DNA from: Desulfovibrio sp. JC022
Lineage (GTDB): Bacteria > Desulfobacterota > Desulfovibrionia > Desulfovibrionales > Desulfovibrionaceae
Reading direction: 5' to 3'
Assembly: GCF_010470665.1 (NCBI RefSeq)
Contig: NZ_VOPZ01000002.1
Location: forward strand, 150 to 64,149
Length of the DNA stretch: 64,000 nucleotides
Below are positions 8,688 to 18,134 of the stretch, one piece after another. The position numbers and the translations under genes are program-made. The notes under the pieces are model-generated. The model was given only the letters and a program-made list of their open reading frames with translations. It searched no databases and was not told where the DNA came from. The first letter of the stretch is position 1. Each line of letters starts with the position of its first letter.

Positions 8688-9410
8688 CTACAAACTAAAA
8701 CTATCACCCAGATAAAGCCTGCGTGCCTTGGTGTTCTTCACAATATTTTCCGGTGAACCGTTAAGGATAACCCTACCCTCGTAAACAAGATAGGCCCGGT
8801 CACAGATGGAGAGTGTTTCACGCACGTTGTGGTCAGAGATCAGAATTCCCAGCCCCATATCTTTCAGTGAAGAAATGATGTCCTGAATATCAATTACTGC
8901 GATGGGATCAATCCCCGCAAAGGGTTCGTCAAGCAGAATGAACTTCGGATTGTTAATCATGGCCCGTGCAATCTCAAGACGGCGGCGCTCACCACCGGAA
9001 AGATACATGGCCTTCTGGTCTGCCAAACGCAGAATACCCAGTTGGTCAAGCAGTTCATCCGCCCTTTTCGGCACATCTTTACCGGAAAGACCGGTATGTT
9101 CGATTATGATTTCAAGATTCTTACGCACGGAAAGTTTCTTGAAAATGGAGCTTTCCTGCGGAAGATAACTGATCCCCTGACGTGCCCGCTCATGCAGGGG
9201 CAATCTGGTTATCTGCTTTTTATTAAGATAGACATCCCCGGAAGTAGGTTTGACCACCCCCACAAGCATATAGAATGTTGTGGTTTTCCCCGCTCCGTTA
9301 GGACCAAGCAGCCCCACAACCTCGCCCTCGCGCACGGTCAGCCCAATTCCGCGGACGACCTCCTTAGGTCCGTAGCACTTGACCAGTTTCTTGGCGATAA
9401 TCGAAGACAT
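8688..9410 (-). CDS. lptB: LPS export ABC transporter ATPase LptB
   Basis: 240-aa ATPase that powers LptFG extraction of lipopolysaccharide from the inner membrane. Walker A is GPNGAGKTT, the signature is LSGGERRRLEIARA, and Walker B with the catalytic glutamate is ILLDEPFAGIDP; the switch histidine is in ISDHNVRE. AAGGAAGTT precedes the ATG. An intergenic repeat element sits between lptA and this gene, directly upstream of the ribosome binding site. Confidence 0.96.
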   Translation of the reverse strand: MSSIIAKKLVKCYGPKEVVRGIGLTVREGEVVGLLGPNGAGKTTTFYMLVGVVKPTSGDVYLNKKQITRLPLHERARQGISYLPQESSIFKKLSVRKNLEIIIEHTGLSGKDVPKRADELLDQLGILRLADQKAMYLSGGERRRLEIARAMINNPKFILLDEPFAGIDPIAVIDIQDIISSLKDMGLGILISDHNVRETLSICDRAYLVYEGRVILNGSPENIVKNTKARRLYLGDSFSL

Positions 9411-9420
9411 AACTTCCTTT

Positions 9421-9536
9421 TTGATGCGCTACGCGCTTTTGATGAAATGATTTTGCCTCCGGCAGCCCTGCCGGGGGCCTCAAACCCTTTGAAAAGGGTT
9501 TAAGAATCCCAAACTTTTTTAATAGGGCTTCGCCGC
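9421..9536 (+). repeat. Modular intergenic repeat, copy R1
   Basis: First of eight related copies. In plus orientation it shows a left arm (TTGATGCGCTACGCGC), the core GCCTCCGGCAGCCC with a hairpin CCGGCAGCCCTGCCGG, a second hairpin (AAACCCTTT, loop, AAGGGTTT) and a right arm (CCCAAACTTTTT, then AGGGCTTCGCCGC). It lies within the Lpt gene group between lptA and lptB, 10 nt upstream of the lptB start. Confidence 0.85.
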
Positions 9537-9569
9537 TATAAACGCTTAATCATCATTAAATCATACAGA

Positions 9570-11195
9570 CTAAGGCGAAACATTTTTCGGAGTATAAAAA
9601 ATAGCCTCAATGGGTTTGTTACCGCCGACAACTTCAGCACGATTATCTTTCAGATAAAACTTAATCTCTTCACCCTGAATATTGTTGGGACCGTCCTGCA
9701 ACTCGGCATTCCCATTCATATAAATAATGGAATCGCCCACAACATAAGTCAGTTTGTCGCAATGACCTTTGCGGTTGTTCATAACCACTTTAACATTACC
9801 ACCGGCAACGATCTTCTTGATCTTATCCTGCGTGTCAGTAAGAGAATCACCTTCCGGTCTCAAGTGAGCGGTAAGAGTTTCCGAGGTAAGGGTCACGTCC
9901 AAGCGCACGACCTTAACATTACCGGAAAAAGTAATCCGGTTACGGTTTTCGCTAAAAGTCATCTTGGTGGATGTAATCTTGATAGGCACTTCATCCGGCC
10001 CGCCGGGCACGCGCTTCTTCTGCGGCTTTTCTTTTTTCACAACCGGAGCTTCAGCTTTGAGGTAAGTACCGAAAACATAACCGACACGCTTCAACTCTTT
10101 ATCTTTTCCGGGCTTGAAAACAGGATACCATTTACCTTCTTCCTGCCCGACACTGACGGATTCACCAAGTTCAAGTTTGTCCACGATAAGAGACTTGGCA
10201 TTTGGTTCAGAACGAACATTGAGAACCGCAGTGGCATACATTATTTTAGTCTGAACCGGAGCCAGTAACATTTCGTCCATGGCTTCTTCCATGGCAGCCA
10301 ACTCACCGCCCCTTTCAATTTCCTGCTTTGCCTTTTTGGCCTTCTCTGCCTTGATTTCAGCCTTACGGGCATCAATTCCGGCCATCTGGGCTTTTTCCAG
10401 ATTTTTGGGATAAGGAGCAAGGAAAGGCCCCCATGCATACCCCCAGACGGGAGTATCCTTTTTGACCATGGTATCAATGCGATAGAGGGCATACATGCCG
10501 CCCTTATCAATCCCAACCTGCGCACGATGACCGGGACTGAGCAGCCCCACAGCCTTTGAAGTGGCCACAGGTTTTTCAATCACATTAATTCTGCGCACGG
10601 CATAACGGATGCGAGCATCATCATTAACAATATCAATGTCGCTCTGCTTTACAAACCCAAGAGCATCAGCTTCAGAAACAACTTTTGCGTCAGCCTTAAA
10701 AATTGCATACCAGCCGCCTTTGAGGAAGCCGACCTTAACTTTATCACCGGACTTGATCATCCCTCCGGTTGAAGACTTCACTGTCCGCTCCAGATGGTAT
10801 TTAAGATCCTTGCCCACGTAACGGATATCACCCCAATCCACCAAAGGACTGTCAGGAGCAGCAGGAACAACAACCTTACGGGAAACATAGCCCACAGGTT
10901 TCATGTCCTTTTCATCAGAAGCGGGATAAACCGGATACCAATTACCCTGTGCTTTGCCGACCAGAAAACTTTCCGCCGGGGAAAGAACCCATACTACGGC
11001 CCCTTTCAAATCGGGTTTTGCGCGTACATTGGCAATAGTCCGGGCAATCTTCAACTCAGACTTTTCATAGGCATGGGCAGATGTTCCAGCCAAAATAAAA
11101 ACAAGGAAGAACACCGCACAAACAATGGCGGGAGAAAGCAATGCGGATGCGGACCAGCCGCTAAACAATGAACTTTTTTCAGCTATATTAATCAA
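9570..11195 (-). CDS. lptA: LptA/OstA-domain protein fused to SH3-like repeats
   Basis: 541 aa, about three times the usual LptA (near 185 aa). An N-terminal hydrophobic segment (residues 17-40, SAHAYE cleavage region) exports it to the periplasm. Residues 45-370 hold four bacterial SH3-like segments, each with an NVR-P or similar entry and a W-Y/F-V/I-A/P core (for example GNWYPVYPA, GGWYAIFKA, GGMYALYRI, GKWYPVFKP). The C-terminal ~155 residues are the OstA/LptA jellyroll domain (KITSTKMTFSENRNRITFSG) that forms the LPS bridge between LptC and LptD. The start is a TTG, 14 nt after the lptC stop. The SH3 part may anchor the bridge to peptidoglycan; that is inference. Confidence 0.88.
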   Translation of the reverse strand: MINIAEKSSLFSGWSASALLSPAIVCAVFFLVFILAGTSAHAYEKSELKIARTIANVRAKPDLKGAVVWVLSPAESFLVGKAQGNWYPVYPASDEKDMKPVGYVSRKVVVPAAPDSPLVDWGDIRYVGKDLKYHLERTVKSSTGGMIKSGDKVKVGFLKGGWYAIFKADAKVVSEADALGFVKQSDIDIVNDDARIRYAVRRINVIEKPVATSKAVGLLSPGHRAQVGIDKGGMYALYRIDTMVKKDTPVWGYAWGPFLAPYPKNLEKAQMAGIDARKAEIKAEKAKKAKQEIERGGELAAMEEAMDEMLLAPVQTKIMYATAVLNVRSEPNAKSLIVDKLELGESVSVGQEEGKWYPVFKPGKDKELKRVGYVFGTYLKAEAPVVKKEKPQKKRVPGGPDEVPIKITSTKMTFSENRNRITFSGNVKVVRLDVTLTSETLTAHLRPEGDSLTDTQDKIKKIVAGGNVKVVMNNRKGHCDKLTYVVGDSIIYMNGNAELQDGPNNIQGEEIKFYLKDNRAEVVGGNKPIEAIFYTPKNVSP

Positions 11196-11209
11196 ATGAA
11201 TGCTCGCTT

Positions 11210-11800
11210 CTATTGAGGCATTACCACCATGTCCGGTGAAATCAGGGCTTCCATTCCGTCTTCAATCATTATTTCACGGGTGACAAGGTCTACCTTGACC
11301 CGATTGGAAGTGATGTAAACGGCAGGACTCTGCACTTTTACATTACCTTCAAGAAAAAGCAGGTTGTCTTTGGGTTTAAAGTCAAGGCGATCAGCCACAA
11401 GGCCCATATCACCGTAATGACCTTTAACATTATCCCAGAGCTTGAGGCCTTCACCTTTTTGACTGACCTCACCATGCAAAGCACTGACAAAGACTTCCTT
11501 GCGGTCCCGGCCAAGATAATATGTGACCCGGGGTTTGTCAGCAATGACCAGCCCTTTTTCCTGATCGTAGTCAGCACTTCCAGCCCGCAGAATCCACTCA
11601 ATATCACCGCCGGTTCCCTGAATCAGCTCAATTTCCTCAGCGGAAATATCAGACTGATTTTTATTGGAAAGAAGCGGATTTTCCACAACATCACGTGCCA
11701 TATGTGGAAAGGTTCCGTATTTCTTACCCAGCAGAGTTCCAGCGCAGACCCCGAAAGACAGGGATAAAATCAAAGATAAAACCAAGCCGATACGGCCCAT
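11210..11800 (-). CDS. lptC: LPS export protein LptC
   Basis: 196-aa inner-membrane protein with one N-terminal transmembrane segment (LVLSLILSLSFGVCAGTLLG) and a periplasmic jellyroll domain. The segments WILRAGSADYDQEKG and LWDNVKGHYGDMGLVADRLD resemble LptC. It passes LPS from LptBFG to LptA. Its ATG directly abuts the kdsC stop (TAGATG), so translation is coupled. Confidence 0.9.
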   Translation of the reverse strand: MGRIGLVLSLILSLSFGVCAGTLLGKKYGTFPHMARDVVENPLLSNKNQSDISAEEIELIQGTGGDIEWILRAGSADYDQEKGLVIADKPRVTYYLGRDRKEVFVSALHGEVSQKGEGLKLWDNVKGHYGDMGLVADRLDFKPKDNLLFLEGNVKVQSPAVYITSNRVKVDLVTREIMIEDGMEALISPDMVVMPQ

Positions 11801-12322
11801 CTAGCCTGCCCACTCTTTCCAGATTTCATTCAACTTGCCCTGAGCGTCAAGGATGAACGAAATAGCTTCACGCACAGCACCCTGACCGCCCTCGCGGCTG
11901 GAGATCCATTTGGATATTCCGAAAATTTCAGGCTGGGCATTCTTCACCGCCATAGGCAATCCCACGCGGACCATAACCGGAACATCAATCCAGTCATCGC
12001 CGACGTAGGCCACTTCTTCGTCTTTGAGTCCCTTTTCCTTAAGCAGCTTTTCATAAAAAGGCAGTTTCTCGCGCTGACCGGGATAATATTCAGTAATTCC
12101 CAGCTCGGTAACACGCTTTTCAACCGCACCGTGATTCAGTCCGGTGATTACCGCCAGCTCGATGCCCGCCTTCTGGGCAAACTTAATACCGAGGCCGTCC
12201 TGCACATTAAAACGCTTCACGACATTGCCTTCATGGTCATAGTAAAGACCACCGTCAGTAAGCACGCCGTCCACATCAAGGATGAGTAATTTAATTTTTT
12301 CAGCACGCTGCCTAGCAGACAT
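11801..12322 (-). CDS. kdsC: KDO 8-phosphate phosphatase
   Basis: 173-aa HAD-family phosphatase. Motif I is [16 protein letters not shown], motif II is VITGLN, and the C-terminal metal-binding motif is [14 protein letters not shown]. It releases phosphate from 3-deoxy-D-manno-octulosonate 8-phosphate, the product of KdsA. The start lies inside the end of kdsA (11-nt overlap), which supports coupled expression of consecutive pathway steps. Confidence 0.95.
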   Translation of the reverse strand: MSARQRAEKIKLLILDVDGVLTDGGLYYDHEGNVVKRFNVQDGLGIKFAQKAGIELAVITGLNHGAVEKRVTELGITEYYPGQREKLPFYEKLLKEKGLKDEEVAYVGDDWIDVPVMVRVGLPMAVKNAQPEIFGISKWISSREGGQGAVREAISFILDAQGKLNEIWKEWAG

Positions 12323-13124
12323 AATCTACACTCCATGCGGCCAAAAGATCCTTAACCAAGTCTTCTGCTCGATCAAGGGGCCAGCTGTTGGGACCATCGC
12401 AAAGTGCACAATCCGGGTCGGGATGGGTTTCCATGAACACACCGGAAGCCCCCGCTGCAACAGCAGCACGGGAAAGCACAGGTACAAATTCACGCTGACC
12501 GCCGGACTTACCGTCCAAACCACCGGGAAGCTGCACTGAATGGGTGGCATCAAAAACAACCGGGCATCCCAGCTCTTTCATAATTGCCATGGAACGCATG
12601 TCCACCACAAGATTATTGTAACCGAATGAAGACCCGCGCTCGGTAAGCCAGATACGTTCATTTCCGGCTTCGCGCAGCTTATTCACCACGTGACGCATTT
12701 CATGAGGAGCAAGAAACTGGCCCTTCTTAACGTTGATGACCCGTCCGGTATTAGCGGCAGCAACAAGAAGGTCGGTCTGGCGGCAGAGAAATGCGGGAAT
12801 CTGAATCACATCAGCCACTTCGCCAACAGGCGCGGCCTGATCCGGGGTATGAATGTCGGTGACAACGGGAAGACCGGTTTCGTCTTTCACCCGCTGCAAC
12901 CATTTAAGCCCTTCCTCCATGCCCGGTCCCCTGAAAGAAGTAATGGAGGTCCGATTGGCCTTGTCGAAAGAGCTTTTGAAAATTACCGTCACATCAAGAC
13001 GGGAAGCGATGTCTGCCAGCACTTCTGCGGCGCGCAGGGCGACATCTATGGTTTCCAGTGCGCAAGGTCCCGCCAGAATAAACGGTCCCTGCAAACTTTT
13101 CTGATATAATTCATCGGGGGTCAA
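12312..13124 (-). CDS. kdsA: 3-deoxy-8-phosphooctulonate synthase
   Basis: 270-aa TIM-barrel enzyme that condenses arabinose 5-phosphate and phosphoenolpyruvate into KDO 8-phosphate. The family signature segments [22 protein letters not shown] and [12 protein letters not shown] are present, as is [13 protein letters not shown]. The start is a TTG at 13124 with GGAGG 8 nt upstream. It follows pyrG in the same direction, matching the KDO activation need for CTP. Confidence 0.96.
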   Translation of the reverse strand: MTPDELYQKSLQGPFILAGPCALETIDVALRAAEVLADIASRLDVTVIFKSSFDKANRTSITSFRGPGMEEGLKWLQRVKDETGLPVVTDIHTPDQAAPVGEVADVIQIPAFLCRQTDLLVAAANTGRVINVKKGQFLAPHEMRHVVNKLREAGNERIWLTERGSSFGYNNLVVDMRSMAIMKELGCPVVFDATHSVQLPGGLDGKSGGQREFVPVLSRAAVAAGASGVFMETHPDPDCALCDGPNSWPLDRAEDLVKDLLAAWSVDYVC

Positions 13125-13148
13125 AAAGACTACCCTCCAGATATAAGG

Positions 13149-13184
13149 TTGCCCGGAAACACGGCATAACAGCGTTCCCGGGCA
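13149..13184 (-). other. Intercistronic stem-loop pyrG-kdsA
   Basis: A 12-bp inverted repeat with one mismatch (TTGCCCGGAAAC against GTTCCCGGGCAA) lies between pyrG and kdsA. No T-run follows in either direction, so it is more likely an mRNA processing or stability element than a full terminator. Confidence 0.5.
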
Positions 13185-13199
13185 ATCAAAAGTTAATTT

Positions 13200-14831
13200 T
13201 TATTTATTGTCGCGGGCGGCCTTGATGAAATCCCTGAACAGCGGATGTGCGTTCATGGGAGTGGATTTGAATTCCGGGTGGAACTGACAACCCAGGAACC
13301 ACGGATGATCGGGAACTTCCACAATCTCAACCAGAGCTTCGTCCGGGGAAAGACCACTCAGAACCAGACCGGCTTCAACGAGTTGATCCGCAAATTTTTC
13401 TTTGTTGAATTCGTAACGATGACGGTGGCGTTCCTGAATTTCAGCTTCGCCGTAAGCTGCCATTGCTTTAGTGCCTTCAACAACTTTGCAGGGGTAAGCA
13501 CCAAGACGCATTGTTCCGCCTTTGTCGCTTTCTTCGCAACGGCTTTCAGTCTTCTTGGTGCGGTAATCGTACCATTCTTTCATCAAGTAAATTACATTGT
13601 CAGTACCGTTAGGATTGAACTCTTCAGAATTAGCACCCTTCAGCCCCATAACGTTACGAGCATATTCAATCACAGCGCACTGCATGCCGAGGCAGATTCC
13701 AAAGAAAGGAACCTTATTTTCGCGAGCATACTGGATAGTAGTAATTTTACCTTCAACTCCACGGTGACCGAATCCTCCGGGAACCAGAACGCCGTCAATT
13801 CCGGCCATCTTTTCCTTAACATTTTCAGGAGTGATCTCTTCGGAATTCACATAACGCAGGTTGACTTTAACCTCGTTAGCAACACCGCCGTGGATGAGGG
13901 CTTCGTGCAATGACTTGTAAGCTTCCTTGAGGTCCACATATTTACCGACAATGCCGATTGTGGTTTCACCTTTGGGGTGCTCAAGAATATGATTAAGTTT
14001 TTTCCATGGCTCAAGATTGCAGTTCTTAGCCGGAAGCTTAAGCAGGATAGCGATTTTCTGATCCAAACCTTCATTATAAAAACTGAGCGGAAGCTGGTAG
14101 ATAGACTTAACATCAACAGCAGTGAAAACCGCGTCACGGTCAACGTCACAGAAAAGTGCAATCTTGCGTTTGATATCTTCATCCAGATCAACTTCACTAC
14201 GACAGAGAATAATATCAGGATGAATACCGATACCACGAAGTTCTTTAACGGAGTGCTGGGTAGGCTTGGTTTTTACTTCACCGGCAGCAGCAAGATAAGG
14301 AACGAGGGTCAGGTGAATATAAAGCACATTCTCGCTGCCCAGTTCGGAGCGCAGCTGACGGATGGCTTCAAGAAAAGGAAGACCTTCAATATCACCAACA
14401 GTACCGCCGATCTCGATGAGGGCCACGTCCTCGCCGTTGGGAACATTTTTCACGGCGTTCTTGATCTCATCAGTAATGTGCGGAATAACCTGTACGGTAC
14501 CGCCGAGGTAATCGCCGCGACGTTCTTTGGTGATTACGTTGTGATAAACACGACCGGAAGTCATGTTGTTTTTCTGGCCAAGCGGAACCCCAAGGTAACG
14601 TTCATAGTGACCGAGGTCGAGATCGGTTTCCGCGCCGTCGTCAGTTACGTAAACTTCCCCGTGCTGAAAGGGGTTCATGGTACCGGGGTCAACATTGATA
14701 TAAGGATCAAGCTTCTGAATGGTTGCGGTCATCCCTCTGGCTTTAAGAAGTGCGCCGATGGATGCTGCTGCAAGCCCTTTACCAAGTGAGGACAACACGC
14801 CCCCGGTGATGAATATAAATTTGGTTTTCAT
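13200..14831 (-). CDS. pyrG: CTP synthase
   Basis: 543 aa, normal length. The N-terminal amidoligase domain begins [20 protein letters not shown] and converts UTP to CTP. The C-terminal class I glutamine amidotransferase has the nucleophile loop [16 protein letters not shown] and the His-Glu pair in [16 protein letters not shown] precedes the ATG. It is the first gene of the long minus-strand cluster; CTP is needed for CMP-KDO, which suits the kdsA and kdsC neighbours. Confidence 0.97.
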   Translation of the reverse strand: MKTKFIFITGGVLSSLGKGLAAASIGALLKARGMTATIQKLDPYINVDPGTMNPFQHGEVYVTDDGAETDLDLGHYERYLGVPLGQKNNMTSGRVYHNVITKERRGDYLGGTVQVIPHITDEIKNAVKNVPNGEDVALIEIGGTVGDIEGLPFLEAIRQLRSELGSENVLYIHLTLVPYLAAAGEVKTKPTQHSVKELRGIGIHPDIILCRSEVDLDEDIKRKIALFCDVDRDAVFTAVDVKSIYQLPLSFYNEGLDQKIAILLKLPAKNCNLEPWKKLNHILEHPKGETTIGIVGKYVDLKEAYKSLHEALIHGGVANEVKVNLRYVNSEEITPENVKEKMAGIDGVLVPGGFGHRGVEGKITTIQYARENKVPFFGICLGMQCAVIEYARNVMGLKGANSEEFNPNGTDNVIYLMKEWYDYRTKKTESRCEESDKGGTMRLGAYPCKVVEGTKAMAAYGEAEIQERHRHRYEFNKEKFADQLVEAGLVLSGLSPDEALVEIVEVPDHPWFLGCQFHPEFKSTPMNAHPLFRDFIKAARDNK

Positions 14832-15020
14832 AACGCTCCTGTCCCGTGGCGGACAATTTATTTTAAAATATCGCTGTTACATAAAACAAAATGGACAGCG
14901 AATAAAGTCAGTAAATAGGAAAAAACACAAAAAGGGACCCAACCCGTTAACAATCCCATATTCAGGCGTATCCCACTTAAAAAAAATGTGTTAGCGGTAC
15001 GTCCTGAGGAATATAGACTG

Positions 15021-15049
15021 TTGACGGAAAGCTGACCCGCAATTATGTT
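15021..15049 (+). promoter_or_regulatory. Candidate sigma-70 promoter of purQ
   Basis: TTGACG at 15021-15026 is separated by 17 nt from TATGTT at 15044-15049, upstream of purQ and divergent from pyrG. A transcript would have a leader of about 65 nt before the purQ ATG at 15120. Confidence 0.5.
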
Positions 15050-15119
15050 CCTCTCTTCAAAACACGCATTAGATAGTCTTGGAATATTTCTATTGTCAAC
15101 ATCTGGAGGACAAAAATAT

Positions 15120-15929
15120 ATGGCCCGCGTTAAAGTTTTGGTCATCACCGGTTACGGAACCAACTGTGAACACGAGTCTGCTCATGCCGCTAAAAAAGCG
15201 GGCGCAGACGAAGTAGACGTCACTTATTTTTCCGATCTAGCAGCAGGTAAAAAAAACCTTGAAGGTTATAATTACCTGATTTTTCCCGGCGGATTTCTTG
15301 ATGGCGATGACCTCGGAGCAGCACAGGCTGCCGCGCTCCGCTGGAAACACGCCCACACCGCAGACGGAAGCCCCCTTGTGGACCAGATCAAAAAATTCTT
15401 TGAAGACGGAGGCGTAATCCTTGGAATCTGTAACGGATTCCAGCTGCTGGTCAAACTCGGCCTGCTGCCCGCAGTGGGTGGTGAGTACTTCACCCGTCAG
15501 GTTTCGCTCAGCTACAACGATTCCGCAAAATACGAGGACCGCTGGGTACACCTCAAGGCCAACCCCGATTCCCCTTGTGTTTTCACCAAGGATATCGACA
15601 CCCTGAACGTACCTGTACGTCACGGTGAAGGTAAAATCATCCCCGCTGATGATGCCATGCTGGAAAAAATCGTGGAGAACAACCTTCACGCAGTCCAGTA
15701 CATAGATCCCGAATCCGGCGATGTGACACAGGAATACCCTGCCAACCCCAACGGTTCCCCGCTGGGTATTGCAGGTCTGACTGATCCCACCGGCCGCATC
15801 CTCGGGCTCATGCCTCACCCAGAAGCATTCAACCACCCCACCAACCACCCCAAGTGGACTCGTGGCGACATCCCCACCCTCGGGCTGGCGTTGCTCGAAG
15901 GTGGCGTAAAATATATTAAGTCACTTTAA
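15120..15929 (+). CDS. purQ: Phosphoribosylformylglycinamidine synthase subunit PurQ
   Basis: 269-aa glutaminase subunit that supplies ammonia to PurL in purine synthesis. The nucleophile elbow is GVILGICNGFQLL, and the His-Glu pair is in GLMPHPEAF. The opening VKVLVITGYGTNCEHES is typical. The start is the ATG at 15120, preceded by CTGGAGGAC; the frame is open for 25 codons upstream but lacks such a site. No other pur gene is adjacent. An intergenic repeat and a terminator follow. Confidence 0.93.
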   Translation: MARVKVLVITGYGTNCEHESAHAAKKAGADEVDVTYFSDLAAGKKNLEGYNYLIFPGGFLDGDDLGAAQAAALRWKHAHTADGSPLVDQIKKFFEDGGVILGICNGFQLLVKLGLLPAVGGEYFTRQVSLSYNDSAKYEDRWVHLKANPDSPCVFTKDIDTLNVPVRHGEGKIIPADDAMLEKIVENNLHAVQYIDPESGDVTQEYPANPNGSPLGIAGLTDPTGRILGLMPHPEAFNHPTNHPKWTRGDIPTLGLALLEGGVKYIKSL

Positions 15930-16033
15930 TTGATGCGCTATCGCGCATTTTATTAAAAGACTTTGCCTCCGGCGGCTAAAACCCTTTGAAAAGGGTTTTA
16001 GAATCCCAAACTTTTTCAGTAGGGCTTCGCCGC
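15930..16033 (+). repeat. Modular intergenic repeat, copy R2
   Basis: It overlaps the end of the purQ stop codon, with left arm TTGATGCGCTATCGCGC, core GCCTCCGGCGGC, a hairpin AAAACCCTTT/AAGGGTTTT, and right arm CCCAAACTTTTT followed by AGGGCTTCGCCGC. It matches R1 closely apart from the shorter core hairpin. Confidence 0.85.
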
Positions 16034-16060
16034 TTTGTTTGGTTGATTGTAAACAGATTT

Positions 16061-16097
16061 AAGGGGAGAGTTTGAAAAAACTCTCCCCTTTTATTTT
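16061..16097 (+). terminator. Bidirectional terminator purQ / CoA-transferase
   Basis: A stem of at least 11 bp (AAGGGGAGAGT with ACTCTCCCCTT) is followed on the plus strand by TTATTTT. It is the likely end of the purQ transcript after the repeat R2, and it can also serve the convergent gene ending at 16096. Confidence 0.8.
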
Positions 16098-17403
16098 AAA
16101 ATAATCTCATCTTCTCAGCTTCACGCCGTAACTCATCCCTGAAATCAGGGTGGGCAATGCTGATAATCGCTTCAGCCCTCTCCCCTACTGACCTGTTCTT
16201 GATATTTACGATGCCGTACTCGGTACAAAGATAATGCACGTCCGTACGCGGCGTAGTTACCGCAGCATCCCTGCCCAGCCGGGGAACTATGCGTGAAATG
16301 GTATCATTCTTGGCCGTGGCATAAGTGGTCATGACCGAGATTCCGTTTTTGGCTGCATATGCACCGCGCACAAAATCAAGCTGTCCCCCGGTGCCGCTGA
16401 ACTCTTGCCCTGCCATATGTTCAGCATTGCACTGTCCGGTCAGGTCTACTTCAATGACCGAGTTCACCGCCACCATATTATCATTTTTCGCAACCACACA
16501 CGGATTCATGACATAATCTGCGGGATAACTTTCCATGGCAGGGTTGTCGTTCATAAACTCAAATGTGTCGTCTGTTCCATAAGAAACAGCAAAAACATGT
16601 TTGTACCGATGCAGACTCTTAGTCCGCCCGGTAATATTCCCATTAAGAATAAGATTCTTCATCCCCGGACCGAACAATTCTGAATGTATGCCTAAATCAT
16701 TATGTTCAGTAAGAAACGGGCAAATGGCATTAGGCAAAGTGCCTATACCGAGCTGAAGTACGGAATTATCCTTAATGATCCCGGCCACAGCCTTTCCGAT
16801 GGCGGCATCAAATTCCTTTGGCGCGGGAGCGGGAAGCTGCAGAAGCCGGGTATGGTTTTCAACCACACAATCAACTTCCGAAATATGAACAAGCGAATCA
16901 CCGAAGACCCGGGGCATATTCTCGTTAACCTCAAGAATAAGAAATTTAGCCTGACGCGCGGCAGTTGAAGTTAAATCATTAGCTGTGCCGAACGAAAAAT
17001 ACCCGGCCTTATCCATGGGCGAAACAGTTGTCACGCATACATTTACTTCCATATCTTCCCTGATAAACTTGGGAACCTGATGCAAATAGGACGGAATAAA
17101 CTGTACCAGTCCGACGGCAGCCAGTTTACGGGCGGAAGGCCCCAAAAACCAGGATTTGGCATGGATGTTATGCTGAATGTCGCTGGCAAGATAGGTATCG
17201 GCGGCATGCTTCTGCGGGTTGAACGAATACATTTCAATTTGAGTTAAATCATCTGCCTTAGCCCGGTCTGCAATAGCTTTAAGCAGAGCTGGCGGTTCAG
17301 CAACAGTTACACCGTGAACAATGGTATCACCATTGCTGATGCGACCCACCGCCTTTTGGGCAGTAGTTAATTTCCTCTGGTATTCAGCCTGATAAATATT
17401 CAT
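16096..17403 (-). CDS. Acetyl-CoA hydrolase/transferase-family CoA-transferase
   Basis: About 435 aa, the normal size for the 4-hydroxybutyrate CoA-transferase/acetyl-CoA hydrolase family. The conserved block GTGGQLDFVRGA, the segment QLGIGTLPNAI and the C-terminal TEYGIVNIKNRS are clear. It would move CoA between acyl groups or release it. I place the start at the ATG at 17403 (MNIYQAEYQRKL), where family members begin and AAGGCGG lies upstream. The frame stays open upstream to 17793 and would encode a hydrophobic segment (CLTCALLLGIIIGGVLY), but that extension overlaps tadA and lacks a good ribosome binding site. The substrate is not determinable. Confidence 0.88.
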   Translation of the reverse strand: MNIYQAEYQRKLTTAQKAVGRISNGDTIVHGVTVAEPPALLKAIADRAKADDLTQIEMYSFNPQKHAADTYLASDIQHNIHAKSWFLGPSARKLAAVGLVQFIPSYLHQVPKFIREDMEVNVCVTTVSPMDKAGYFSFGTANDLTSTAARQAKFLILEVNENMPRVFGDSLVHISEVDCVVENHTRLLQLPAPAPKEFDAAIGKAVAGIIKDNSVLQLGIGTLPNAICPFLTEHNDLGIHSELFGPGMKNLILNGNITGRTKSLHRYKHVFAVSYGTDDTFEFMNDNPAMESYPADYVMNPCVVAKNDNMVAVNSVIEVDLTGQCNAEHMAGQEFSGTGGQLDFVRGAYAAKNGISVMTTYATAKNDTISRIVPRLGRDAAVTTPRTDVHYLCTEYGIVNIKNRSVGERAEAIISIAHPDFRDELRREAEKMRLF

Positions 17404-17580
17404 GAAATCCGCCTTGGTAAAACTTGCAGGACCACGCAACGCCTTATACAACACACCTCCAATAATAATCCCCAAAAGCAGCGCACAAGTCAAGCAAATG
17501 CGCGGTTTCATTCCATTGACCATGCAATGGAGGTACGCTAACGAATACTTACAAATTGAAAAAATTGAGTTTAATATTTT

Positions 17581-18093
17581 ATGAACAATACGATTATCAC
17601 CAGAGGCACCCCACCTACCCAGCCGCCGCAAGGCCAGACATGGCGTTCCATGATGGACGTTGCCATGTGCGAAGCCTTCAAAGCCCGCCAGCACGATGAA
17701 GTGCCCATTGGCGCAGCTCTTTTTACAGCAGAAGGCAATCTCATCGGAACCGGAAATAACACCCCGCTTACACATAACGACCCCACCGGACACGCGGAGG
17801 TTAACTGCATTCGCAACGCCTGCGAGAAACTGAATAATTATCGATTGCCACGAGGAACCATTCTGGTGGTCACGTTAGAGCCATGCATCATGTGCCTCGG
17901 CGCAATCATCCATGCGCGGGTGGGAGGCGTTGTCTTCGGTGCCCCGGACCCCAAAGCCGGAGCTGTAGTATCCAATCTTGAAGGAACAGAGCTCCCCTTC
18001 GCCAATCACAAATTCTGGACCATCGGCGGGGTTTGTGAAGCTGAATGCAAGGAAATTTTACAGAGTTTTTTTCTGCATAAGAGAAAGAAATAA
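17581..18093 (+). CDS. tadA: tRNA adenosine deaminase-like zinc deaminase
   Basis: 170-aa cytidine/deoxycytidylate deaminase-fold enzyme. The zinc site is complete: HAEVNCIR (ligand and proton shuttle Glu) and TLEPCIMCLGAIIHARV (two Cys ligands). This arrangement is that of TadA, which makes inosine at position 34 of tRNA-Arg, although other nucleoside deaminases share it. It diverges from the CoA-transferase, 178 nt apart. The N-terminal ~20 residues are variable. Confidence 0.88.
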   Translation: MNNTIITRGTPPTQPPQGQTWRSMMDVAMCEAFKARQHDEVPIGAALFTAEGNLIGTGNNTPLTHNDPTGHAEVNCIRNACEKLNNYRLPRGTILVVTLEPCIMCLGAIIHARVGGVVFGAPDPKAGAVVSNLEGTELPFANHKFWTIGGVCEAECKEILQSFFLHKRKK

Positions 18094-18096
18094 GGA

Positions 18097-18117
18097 CCGG
18101 AAATGCAAGATTTCCGG
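18097..18117 (-). terminator. Stem-loop terminator, tadA / PSD-like
   Basis: An 8-bp perfect stem (CCGGAAAT/ATTTCCGG, extended by further pairing) sits between the convergent genes. On the minus strand it runs into TTATTTCTTTCTC, so it suits the gene ending at 18135. Confidence 0.65.
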
Positions 18118-18134
18118 CCCCTGATTGATATTGC

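Noticed and set aside
15237-15848. 203-codon frame antisense to purQ
   Set aside because: A shadow of purQ with no initiation site or motif.
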